DNA of 41,503 nucleotides, from assembly GCA_019693395.1 (NCBI GenBank), contig JAAMXP010000258.1, positions 1 to 41,503 on the forward strand, written 5' to 3'. The stretch is from Ettlia oleoabundans. Its lineage: Eukaryota; Chlorophyta; Chlorophyceae; Chlamydomonadales. Positions 1-9,000 of this stretch are shown piece after piece (position 1 is the stretch's first letter; each line of letters opens with the position of its first letter). Under the pieces are notes generated by a model that saw only the letters and a list, made by a program, of their open reading frames with translations, ran no database searches and was not told where the DNA came from. The translations under genes and the position numbers were made by a program.

Positions 1-236
1 CTAAACCCTAAACCCTAAACCCTAAACCCTAAACCCTAAACCCTAAAACCTAAACCCTAAAACCTAAACCCTAAAACCTAAACCCTAAAACCTAAACCCT
101 AAACCCTAAAAACCTAACCCCTAAAACCCTAAACCCTAAACCCTAAACCTAAAACCCTAAAGACTAAACCCTAAACCCTTAAACCCTAAACCTAAAACGT
201 AAAACGTAAACCCTGAAACCCTAAAACCTAAAACCT
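1..236. repeat. Telomeric repeat array (CCCTAAA)n at chromosome end
   Basis: The first ~47 bases are perfect CCCTAAA heptamers. Further in, the array degenerates into a mixture of CCCTAAA, CCCTAAAA and CCTAAAA with occasional substitutions (for example AAACGT near 196-208). The C-rich strand reads 5' to 3' away from the left edge, which is the orientation of a true left chromosome end. The TTTAGGG unit is the plant-type telomere, known in land plants and many trebouxiophyte algae; the octamer variants resemble the Chlamydomonas TTTTAGGG unit. The inner boundary is soft: the last recognisable CCTAAAACCTA motif ends near 236. Confidence 0.95.
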
Positions 237-267
237 ATTCAGGTTTGTGGACAAAGTGGTCCAGCAT

Positions 268-1065
268 ATGAGTAAGATTAGATCGTCCATGCACCGGTTG
301 GGCACGTCCAACGACTTGGGACATATACTGTCTGACCTTAGCACGGCTTTATCTGCCGTCGAGTTGATGGTGTTCTGTCTTGCCACACGCTTGTTTCGCC
401 GTGCAAAGTTGCGTAAAAAAGCTTTGTTACAACGTGGACCGCAAAAGGGCAAATCAAGCCTTAGTCTCGCAAGCCACGAAGTTTATATGGATTCCTTGAT
501 GGACAATATCTTCAAAATGTTTGCTTCGATATATAAAGTCAAGAAAGAGGTCGGTCAAGTTATCGAAAAAGAAGTTCCCGGACTCGCTGAATTCTTGCAT
601 GAGGTGAAGGCAAGATACGATCGCCTTTATAACGTTGTTAAGGAGATCGAAACCATGCTCATCCCAAGGCAATACATGGGCCCGATCCGCAAACTTGATA
701 GTATGTCACCAAAGAGGGTGGAGTTGATAGACGCAGCACTGAAGCCTCTCGACCAGGCCACGATAAAGTTTGCCGAGGCGGTCGTGGGACCTCATATGCA
801 CGAATACAACATGACCAACGGGTGGACGGTGCAAGAACGAGCCGCGCTCAACAAAGCGTTGAATGCAAAATACCCCACGCGGGTTCAGCGTAAGCCTCCT
901 AAGCATGCAAAACCTCAACGGGGGCTGCCTGCTAAGAAGCTTCCTAAGGTGTACGAGAACGTGTTGCAGGGAGTAAAGGTTGTTGCTGGTATACCATTTG
1001 ACTCATTGGTTTATGCAAAGTTGAAGAGGAACGGAGTTCCCGGAGTCCAACCTCTCGCGCGATGA
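268..1065 (+). CDS. Unrecognised intronless subtelomeric protein, possibly 5'-truncated
   Basis: This is a single uninterrupted frame. It is open from 232, just after an in-frame TAA formed by the telomeric repeat. The first ATG is at 268 and gives 265 residues. I do not recognise the family. The middle (about residues 70-160) is rich in charged and hydrophobic residues with helical periodicity; the C-terminal third is basic (Lys/Arg/Pro around residues 205-235). I see no signal peptide; a hydrophobic stretch at about residues 25-45 (ALSAVELMVFCLATRLF) could be a membrane or buried helix. Only about 30 bases separate the telomere repeat from the ATG, so no normal promoter fits and the 5' end may have been lost. 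Its lack of introns and its composition contrast with the genes beyond 3 kb. It ends 122 bases inside the convergent ankyrin-like ORF. Viral or other transferred origin is possible but unproven. Confidence 0.5.
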   Translation: MSKIRSSMHRLGTSNDLGHILSDLSTALSAVELMVFCLATRLFRRAKLRKKALLQRGPQKGKSSLSLASHEVYMDSLMDNIFKMFASIYKVKKEVGQVIEKEVPGLAEFLHEVKARYDRLYNVVKEIETMLIPRQYMGPIRKLDSMSPKRVELIDAALKPLDQATIKFAEAVVGPHMHEYNMTNGWTVQERAALNKALNAKYPTRVQRKPPKHAKPQRGLPAKKLPKVYENVLQGVKVVAGIPFDSLVYAKLKRNGVPGVQPLAR

Positions 1066-1897
1066 GGTGCCTACTAGTGGCAAAGTGCCTCCGGGAGTGA
1101 CATAGGAAGTCATCACATTGTCTATGTACATCAAGGGCATAAGACCTTAAGTGGACGGATTCGTAAAAGTTCCCTGATTTCATTGCCCCTTCGAGGGCTA
1201 TTGTGAGCGGGCACGCCCCCGTGATGTCTCGCACATCCAAGGCCCTGGGCTCGAGGTCGATGAGACGCGCAGCAAGATCCCAATGGCACTGAGAGCATGC
1301 GTGCTGTAACGGCGTCCACCGTAACTCCGTGCGAAATGTTTGCAAGCGTTGCACGAGCAAGTGCCGGTGCCGATGAGCCATGTGCATTGCGCCAGCTTCG
1401 AAGTTGTTCCAAATGCACTCCACAAACGTTTTTTGAAGGTCCACGTCTTCCCGCGCATCCATGATCGCCTTGAACGCTTCTTCGCGGTTCCCATGGATCG
1501 TAGTGCGCAAGACCTCGTTGATTGTTCGTATGCACGCGAACGGAACGAAGACGCGAATGAGTTCCGTGCAATTTCTGTCTTCAGCCCAATCCTCCATTAC
1601 CCAACGCCGGCCCCTATGTCGTTGGAATAACATTGTGTCCAGGGTCTCGGCGTCAACCTCTTGCGCGAGCATCTCGGCGACCTCGAGCGATCTTGTGTAC
1701 ATCAAGACGTTTCGGCTGTTCCAACAGTCGGTCCTGTGAATCAAGCCGTCTGGGTCCGTTCTGATAAGCTCGCGCAAGATTTCGGTCGCACCCAGCTCCG
1801 CTGCAAGGAAATGCACTTGCGCTCTCTCGCCACTTTTCAAGAGGCGTTGGACTTCCAAGAGATCGCGCGCGCGGACAGCGGCTTCGAGGGAAGTCAT
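944..1897 (-). CDS. Ankyrin-repeat-like protein, intronless
   Basis: This is a 317-codon frame without introns. The N-terminus (EAAVRARDLLEVQRLLKSG, then FLAAELGATEILRELI) reads as degenerate ankyrin helix pairs. A better ankyrin unit lies at about residues 190-245, with a TPLQHACSQCHWDLAARLI block followed by DITGACPLTIALE. The central part is Trp/Arg-rich and unassigned, and the tail (about 270-317) is low-complexity basic. Ankyrin repeats are protein-binding scaffolds; partner and location are unknown. On this strand an AT-rich TATA-like island lies about 25-40 bases upstream of the ATG, and beyond it the 12-bp TGACGTG array, so this is the gene best placed to be controlled by those elements. 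Its last 122 bases are antisense to the convergent neighbour. Intronless ankyrin genes are common in large DNA viruses and their genomic relics; host origin by retroposition is the alternative. Confidence 0.6.
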   Translation of the reverse strand: MTSLEAAVRARDLLEVQRLLKSGERAQVHFLAAELGATEILRELIRTDPDGLIHRTDCWNSRNVLMYTRSLEVAEMLAQEVDAETLDTMLFQRHRGRRWVMEDWAEDRNCTELIRVFVPFACIRTINEVLRTTIHGNREEAFKAIMDAREDVDLQKTFVECIWNNFEAGAMHMAHRHRHLLVQRLQTFRTELRWTPLQHACSQCHWDLAARLIDLEPRALDVRDITGACPLTIALEGAMKSGNFYESVHLRSYALDVHRQCDDFLCHSRRHFATSRHLIAREVGLRELRSSSTLHKPMSQMVYQQQPLLPATRSRTP

Positions 1898-1920
1898 ACA
1901 ACAACTTGGCTTTTTTACGT

Positions 1921-1934
1921 AAATATATAAAAGG
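1921..1934 (-). promoter_or_regulatory. TATA-like AT island upstream of the ankyrin-like ORF
   Basis: AAATATATAAAAGG on the plus strand reads CCTTTTATATATTT on the minus strand. It sits about 25-40 bases 5' of the ankyrin-like start at 1897, a sensible TATA distance if the leader is short. The motif is nearly symmetric and could equally serve plus-strand transcription, but no plus-strand gene follows it closely. Confidence 0.4.
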
Positions 1935-1980
1935 ACCTACGCCAAGCGGTGAGGGCTATAAGTACCACCAGGTTCAGTGC

Positions 1981-2120
1981 CACGTCACACGCCACGTCAC
2001 ACGCCACGTCACACGCCCCGTCACACGCCACGTCACACGCCACGTCACACGCCACGTCACACGCCACGTCACACGGCACGTCACACGCCACGTCACACGC
2101 CACGTCACACGCCACGTCAC
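1981..2120. repeat. 12-bp tandem array (CACGTCACACGC), 11 full units plus partial
   Basis: Eleven head-to-tail copies of a 12-bp unit are followed by a partial copy. Only isolated changes occur (CCCGTC in unit 4, a final G in unit 8). On the minus strand each unit carries TGACGTG, the ACGT-core hybrid G/C-box recognised by plant bZIP factors. Because the unit is a multiple of three, several frames are open and spell His-Val-Thr-Arg or Pro-Arg-His-Thr repeats; I regard these as artefacts. The array lies 80-220 bases upstream of the ankyrin-like start. Confidence 0.95.
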
Positions 2121-2135
2121 GTGTTTAAACACGTG
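2118..2135. repeat. Perfect 18-bp palindrome with two CACGTG boxes
   Basis: CACGTGTTTAAACACGTG is its own reverse complement. It is made of two G-box/E-box CACGTG hexamers flanking TTTAAA and terminates the 12-bp array. It is a likely dimeric DNA-binding site (bHLH/bZIP type) or a cruciform-prone boundary; function is inferred only. Confidence 0.9.
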
Positions 2136-2162
2136 CGCGCATACTATTGGGTACTAACCTCT

Positions 2163-2230
2163 GAGATCCGGGCTTCTAGCTCCGCGCTTTTAGCTCCGCG
2201 CTTCCAGTTCCGCGCTTTGAGATCCGCTCC
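2163..2230. repeat. 14-bp degenerate ladder (AGCTCCGCGCTTTT-like)
   Basis: Successive units begin at about 2164, 2178, 2192, 2206 and 2220, each a variant of AG(C/T/A)TCCGCGCTT. The spacing is 14 bp and outer copies are more diverged. It follows the 12-bp array directly and is typical of subtelomeric minisatellite material. Confidence 0.75.
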
Positions 2231-3064
2231 ATGCGGGGAGCTTCATGGAGCGTCCCAGATGCAGGCAGTGGCAACAGTGGTCATTGCATGGGAGGCTACC
2301 GAAGCTACACGAGAGAGATGCCGCTCGAGGGCGAGCTGGCTGGGAAAGGGAGTAGTGTAAGGGGAATGCCTCTTAGAACCGATTGAAACCCAGAATAGGA
2401 GCCAACGGATACTCGGAGGCACCCTATTGCCGATCCCTCTGACAGTTCCTACAAGCCGGAGGTGGCGGATTCGAATCTCTCGAGTGTTATTCCTCTGAAA
2501 TCTGGACTGAAAAGAGGGGATAGGCGGAATGTGGTACCTGGCTCGCTAGTCAAGGCATCATTATTTTGGCTGGAACTAGGGAGAGAAAACCGCCAAACGG
2601 TAGCCTACAACACCACCGCTTCCAAGGGGCTTCAAGGGGCGAATCTTGAACGCAGAAAGCCAAGACGTAGTGGCCCGCACCACCTGAGCAGTTGCGGTCC
2701 TAGGTGGTAGTGCTTCCGCAATCCACGCCCAAGGGCGTGATTTTCGCTTTGTTTACTTTTCCCATACACAACATGTGTCGGTGCGACAAGGGTAAATGTT
2801 GTGTGACTAGCAGTCAATGGTGCATGGTAAGGGCAAATCCCTACGCACAGTACCACCACAGGGTGGCAGGAGGTTGCAAGTAAGCTTATTCACCCATGCC
2901 AACAGCGGCGGGGTGGGGGGGTTAATCGGTGGTATCAGCCTCTGCAGTATGATGAGAACACCTTAAACTGTCACTTGAAAGGCGGCTACATTATCGAAAG
3001 CATAGCAACACGTACACAATGGATAAGTTTTTTCAACCAAGTTGTCATTTGCTACCACGACTCA
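2231..3064. other. Subtelomeric stretch with no assignable gene
   Basis: No conserved protein, tRNA or rRNA could be recognised on either strand. The longest open frames are an 82-codon plus frame (2462-2710) and a 75-codon minus frame (2632-2859); neither resembles a known family and neither continues into spliced neighbours. The stretch reads differently from both the intron-rich genes and the minisatellites. It may be a subtelomeric repeat unit, transposon debris or an organelle-derived insert. The right part should contain the TAF2 3' UTR, but I see no TGTAA signal on the minus strand. Confidence 0.5.
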
Positions 3065-6000
3065 TCATTGTGGCAGCTTTAGTTTCAGCTTGATCTTGGG
3101 CTTTGCTGGAACACTTGGAGCAACAGGTGGTGGCGCTTCTGCCGCTGCTGGCCAGGCCTGCTCTCCAGTTTGTGGCCAGGCTGCCGCCGCTATATCCCAC
3201 CCGGATGGGGCATGCTGTGTTGGAGTGGCACTGGTAATGGGCACCGCCCCCAAGGAAGGATACTGGCCTTGCTGCGGTAGCGCTCCTGCATGTAGTTGCC
3301 ATGGCTGTTGTTGGGCTGTCCAGTCAACCTGCTCCTGTTGATGAGTAGATTCAAGTTGGGGCGCTCCGCGCTTTCTAGTGGACCGTGTGGCTGTGACAAA
3401 CAAAGAAGAAAGATCGATGCCTCTTGTAAGAAGTGATGGGGACGGTCAAGCAAAGCCAAAGCAATTGCATAGCCTAACACATTGCAATCACATGCACGCC
3501 AAATATCATGGCGGACGTAGACGAGTTGCGTGTATGGTCAGACCAAGTTGCGTTGAGATTGGCAACAATTGGCTGCAACATAGCATGGCAACGGCAAAGC
3601 CGGCCCACCTTGATGAGCCGGCGCAACAACCTGTTGCTGCTCCTGATGCCGATAACCTGCTGGCGATACGCCTTGCTGCTGATTTGCACCCGCCCCTGCA
3701 AGCTGCTGACTTTGAGGCAGCGACATCTTGAAGCGCAGCTTTGGTGCCGCTAGTGATGCAGCTGCTGGCTCGGGCAATGCAGTATACGCTTCCCCATGTT
3801 GTGGTTGCGCTTGCATATGCTGCTGTGGTGGTGGCGGCAGCGAGGGCTGGCTTGGTGGGACCTGTTCGCTGCCCGCAGCTTCGCTCCCAAGAGGAAAAGC
3901 AGGCTGCTGCCTGCTGCTGGCCTCTTCGCCCGTGTCAGGCCTGAAAAAGGGAGGGCTGCCTGCCTCCCCTTGTAGCCTGACAGGCGAGTATTCCTGGCCC
4001 TGCGCTGCCACTGGCACAAACTGCTGCTGTTGTTGCTGCTGAGGCTGCTCAACAGCCCCGAATGAGAGGGCCCGAGCATCGCTGACTGCGGGGCCGCCAC
4101 CAGACAGACTGGGTTCGTCGGCGCCTGCGGTATCAGTAACATTCAGGGCATAGCGAGCTCAGGGCATCAGGTGAATAGGTGCAAACTCAGGGCATTGGAA
4201 ACTCACGGCAGTAGGTAGACGTGAGCACACCCAGGGGCAATGGGGAGGGCAATAAGTAAAGGTGTGCAACATGCATCAATATGTCGGGTGAAGGGCATGT
4301 GTGTCCACCAGCAGCATGTAGTATGCAGTATGCAGCAGTAACAGGAGCAGGTTAATGGACATAAAAGCAGCCATAAAATAGCCAGCAATCCGTGCAGAGT
4401 TGCAGCAACATCCAGCCCTTACCGCCGCTAATGGCCATGCTTTTGGTGCCGCCGCCGCCACCTGCACCACCGCCGCCACCCAACTGCAGGCGGATCTTGG
4501 GGGCAACAGCAGCTGGTCCTGGGCCTGCTGAAGGGTGCTGCTGGCCGAGGGTGGCACCCATGCTGACCGCCTGCCCTGCAGCAACCTGTCCCCCTGCCGC
4601 TGAGAAGAAAGCAACTGCGTCCTCCTCGGCCTCTCCTGGCGGCGGGCGGTACAGTGTGGGCGGCTGCGCCGCCAAGAGCTGCACAGTCACAAAGGCAAGG
4701 TGGCGCAGCTGGCAGTCCTGCCCGAAGCTCAGTAACGCCGCTAAGCGCTGCAAGAGCTGCATGGGCACCTGCAGAGCAGTGAGGCTGCTGGCAACAGCCC
4801 AATGTCCCTCCGCACCAGCTGCCTCTGTGGCTGCTGCTGCCACCAGCTGCGCAGCCTCCTCCAGCAAGAGAGAGGCGGTAGAGATGGAAGGCAACAGCAA
4901 CATCGGTGCCGCGTCTGCCGCCCGCCGGCCGCGGTTCTCGGCTGCAGCAACCGCCAGCTGTAGCGCCGCCAACGGGCCATGCTGCGAGGCCGCCAACGAC
5001 AAGGTCGCTGCCAGGGCCGCATTGCGTAGTGATACTGATAGGCCGGGAGATTGCCGCACCCGGCGCACTACTGTGGCCACCTGCTCCTGCTCCTCCTCGC
5101 TACAAGTGCCGTTGGCACAGAGCGCTGCCATCGCGGCAAGGCAAGCGCAGCCAACGGAGTTACCGGGAGACACAAGCACTGCAACAAGGCGCGGACCAGA
5201 ACAGAGCGAGAGGTGCACGTTGAGCACGGAACAAGCAAAACACACCTGCCTGGGCAGCATGCCCGCAAGACAAGCACCAAGGGTGCTATTTGGGTAGCAG
5301 CCCAGGCCGGTCCACATCAGTGGGCATACTATGCATGCTGAATTGCAGCCAGAGCACCCACAGCAAGCAATCCACCCACCTACTCACACCCATCCATCCA
5401 CAGAATCGCATACCCACGCACCCAAAACATCAGCTCTCTTTGCAGCCTAGCAGCCAGCCACTCACCGCAATCACGCTCCAAAAACTTCTCCAGCAGTGTC
5501 AGCAGCTCAGTGCCAAACTGCAACAGGGAAATTGGCAGGCGGGCAGGGTAAGAACCTAGGCGGCAAGCAGGGTAAGGAACTAGGAAGTTGCGGTAGTGGC
5601 TGATGTCACAGAACAGCCCATGCAGAGCAGCGAACTCTTTCAGCAGAGCTGAGATTACAGCATTCTCCAGACCTTGGAAAGCAGAGCGGCAGATCCGCCA
5701 GACGTATCCTTTGCAATGAATTTCCACTAAGAGCCTCTGTGCTTTGAGTCCCCCTCAGCTGCATCCTCACTCACCCCCTCGAATTGGATGTTGCCCAGTG
5801 AAGCACACAGCGCTGCCACCAGGCCATAATCGCTGAAGGGGGCTGCAGCCAGCAATCATGGGAAGGGAGCAAGTCAGCAGCATGCACGAAAAGTAAAGGA
5901 GTGGTTTGCAAAGGAGCGAAGCAGTGGGCAACAAAGGGAGGGCAACCATGATTATGAAAACATGAACCTCGGTGCAAGCCATGCACAACACACCAGCTGC

Positions 6001-9000
6001 GCTGAAGGCACTCTCACAGCACACTGCCTCTGGCTGCACAACCACATGTTCTTACCCCCAGGAACCGACGCGTAGTCCTGAAGACACAGCGGCAGCAGCA
6101 ACAGCACATCCATGGGGCTGGTGCCATCGGGCTCGCGGCACAGCGACACTGCACGGCAGCAGGCCAGATTGGCATGAAGGGGGTTCAGGGCTATCAAGCA
6201 TGCATGTACGAGAGCATCTGATCCTGATAAGTGGCAGTGCCTGCTACACTGTTGAGGCAATTGACCCTGGCCTGGTGTGGCTTCTGGTAACCAGCCGGCC
6301 CTCCACAGCCAGGCCCACCTTACAATCATACCACCTTCACTGATACTCCCCTCCCACCTGCTGTGGCGACCGCCTGTGCGACAAAGTACTCAGATGGGTC
6401 CGAGATGGCAACTGAGCGGGGGGCATCAGTTCCGGGGTGGAAGTAGTGGGACTTGTAGAAATCAACAAGCAGGTTCAGCCCTGCAAGAAAACAGCAGCAG
6501 CAAGGAGATGGGCTCATGAGCATAATAATATGCAGGCATGCTCCGTTGTAATCCGCATATCTCGAAAGCTTTGAAGCCAAATGTTGCAACACGCAGTGGC
6601 AGAGATGCAGCATGCTTTAGGCAGGAGGGAACGGCAAGGGGAGGCACACAAGGGAGTGCGCTCAACGATACATTGATGGTTGTGAAATAAGTCGAAGGGA
6701 GCAGTAGGAGAGACGCGTTGCACCAACAGCTGACAAAGAGGGTGGCGACAGGTGAGCGTGGTGAGGCTCCAGACACAAGTGTCAAACGCACCTGCGGCTT
6801 GACCCTGCTCGTCCCTTAGCCGTGCAAGTGCCAGCGCTGCGTCACACCGTACCCTGCAAGACGGTTTCAGTGCATGTTGTAGCATGGGAAGTGGCGCACA
6901 TTACGAGCAAACCCCCCACCCCACCCTCCACCCCACCCCCGCGTCCCCTCCCATGACTCAATGCACAACAACAGCGAGAAAAAAGGCGCAAAAGACCCTG
7001 CGCAGCAATGCGTCCAGTCCCACCAGTGCCTTTGGATAAGTACCTGTAAAATACAGCGCGGTCATGCAGCGTTCGACGCAACGCGTCCACACCCAGCTGC
7101 TGCCGGCTGGAATCTACTCGCAGCTCCGCCAGACGCTGTACCGGGGGATGCGACACATTGATTGGATAAGGGCATAGCTTTAAGTACATAACAGGAGTAA
7201 GGTGCACACAGTCAATAATGCAGCTGCACTAAACAACGATTGGAATGTGTTGGGCTCTGATGCATTCTGACCCGCTGGCAGCTGGGTGTGCTGCTGCCGT
7301 TCACACCTGCACCGCCTCTGCCTGCGCCACAACGTCCCTCGAATGGAGTAGCTGTAGTGCCAGCATGCGCTCAGGCTGCAGCATGCGCAGCAGGCGGCAC
7401 GTCAGCAGGGGCACAATTCAGCTGGGTCCAAAACAACATGGCAAAAGAACCGCAGGCGCATTTGATGGATTGCGGCAACGAACTGGACGCATCTTGGGCA
7501 GAATGCGACAGCGGAAGGGTGGGGCAGCTTATGTGCATGCACCCCAGCAAAGCTGACGCGGCTGCGTCTGCGTTGGGCACCAGTGCTGGCACTGCACGCT
7601 CGCCACAGCTGCTCTTCCCCTCTCTACCCCTGCTACCCACTAGCGGCGCAGTTACCTGAAACAGCTTTATGTCGCAGAGCAGCTCCCCCGCAGGATCAAG
7701 CCGCACCCACAACACGGGCTCCTCTGAAATAAAGATAAAGCAAATAGTTGCGTTGAGGCCTGAGAAGTAGAACCTGCCATACCCCAGCATACGATAAAAT
7801 CACAGGCTCACACTGGGTTGATCTACAAGCTGTATTTCACTGACCGTAAGACAGGCAATTCTGTGCTGGAAGTGGGTTACATAGGGTGCTGCTGCAGGCA
7901 CATCCCAGCATTACCCCGGTGGGCTGCTGCTGTTGTGACGCGACTGCCCTGCCTCACCTGGTGTGGCGACTGCTGCTAGAGGGTCCTCCTGGACCTCCTC
8001 ACCCTCACCCTCGTCCCTTCGCTTGCGTCCGCGCCTGCAGGATGAAGGTCAGTGTGGTAAAGCCGCGTCGCGGGCCATGAAGGCTAAGTGAAATTATCGG
8101 ATGACTTGCCGTTACACCGCTAGAAAACTTGCAACGGACCTCCAGACAACACTGCAGCGGACGCTAAACAACACCTTCACTAGCTGTCTCAAGCCCATTG
8201 CGGCTCAGAGGCATGTGAGCAGCTGCAAACCCGCTGCCTGCAACACGCACCTGCCAGGCTGCTTCTTCTCCACCACTGGTGCCACCTTGAGCTCTGCCAG
8301 CACAAAGGCTTCTCCCCCCAGGTGCACAGGATGGTCAGTATAGCCCTCCCCCTCACGCACCACAGCCTGGCAAAACATGGGGATATGACACCAAGGAGTG
8401 GGAAACTATGAGTGCAATCTAAGACTGCAAGTGACATGTGCACCTGATCACACAACCAACCAAAGGTAAGAACAACTCCAGAGCGAGAAAAACACTGGCC
8501 ACCTTGATGATCCCTGCGTTGCTGCCCTCGGCCACTGCGGCGCGCTCGGCGATGTCGGCAGCACGTTTGGAGCTCTCGCTCCCCGTCTGCTTCAGTGCCA
8601 TCTCCAGCGCAGATGTCCGGCTGCGGAGAGGGCGTAAGGGCAGGCCTGGGGGCATCAGTGGCTGGCACCACGTGGCAGGATGGGGCGACAGAAGCAGGTG
8701 AAGAGTGGAACCCAAAGCGGGATGCAGGCAAATGTGGTTTGCAACAGTACCCCGCCCCATTGCCGCGCGCGTGCGCCCGCTCTTACCTCCCACCCCCCAC
8801 CCAGGCACCCATGCACACGCACACACCACACACCACCACCATTCGCCACGCACCCATGGTAGACATAGCCTGCAGTGATGTGTGGCACGCCTCGCCCGTA
8901 CACCCAGCGTGCCGCAAAGGGACCCATCTCCTTCTTGAAGCTCCCTGCCCTGCATGGAGGCAAAAGGGCAAACAGGCAACGATGCAGCAGGCATTGTTGC

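Noticed and set aside
1981..2120. CRISPR-like array
   Set aside because: Units are contiguous 12-mers with no spacers, in a eukaryotic telomere-proximal setting.
1906..2360. Open frames across the 12-bp array encoding His-Val-Thr-Arg / Pro-Arg-His-Thr repeats
   Set aside because: They exist on both strands and in more than one frame only because the repeat unit is 12 bp (a multiple of three) and lacks stops. There is no conserved flanking sequence.
2462..2481. tRNA-like GATTCGAAT motif
   Set aside because: The flanking bases do not form a T-arm stem, and no acceptor, D or anticodon arms can be drawn.
2462..2710. 82-codon plus-strand frame
   Set aside because: No recognisable family, no promoter or splice context; kept only as a note within the unassigned stretch.
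4392..5297. 301-codon plus-strand frame
   Set aside because: It is antisense to TAF2 exon 25; a Cys/Ala-rich shadow of GC-rich coding sequence.
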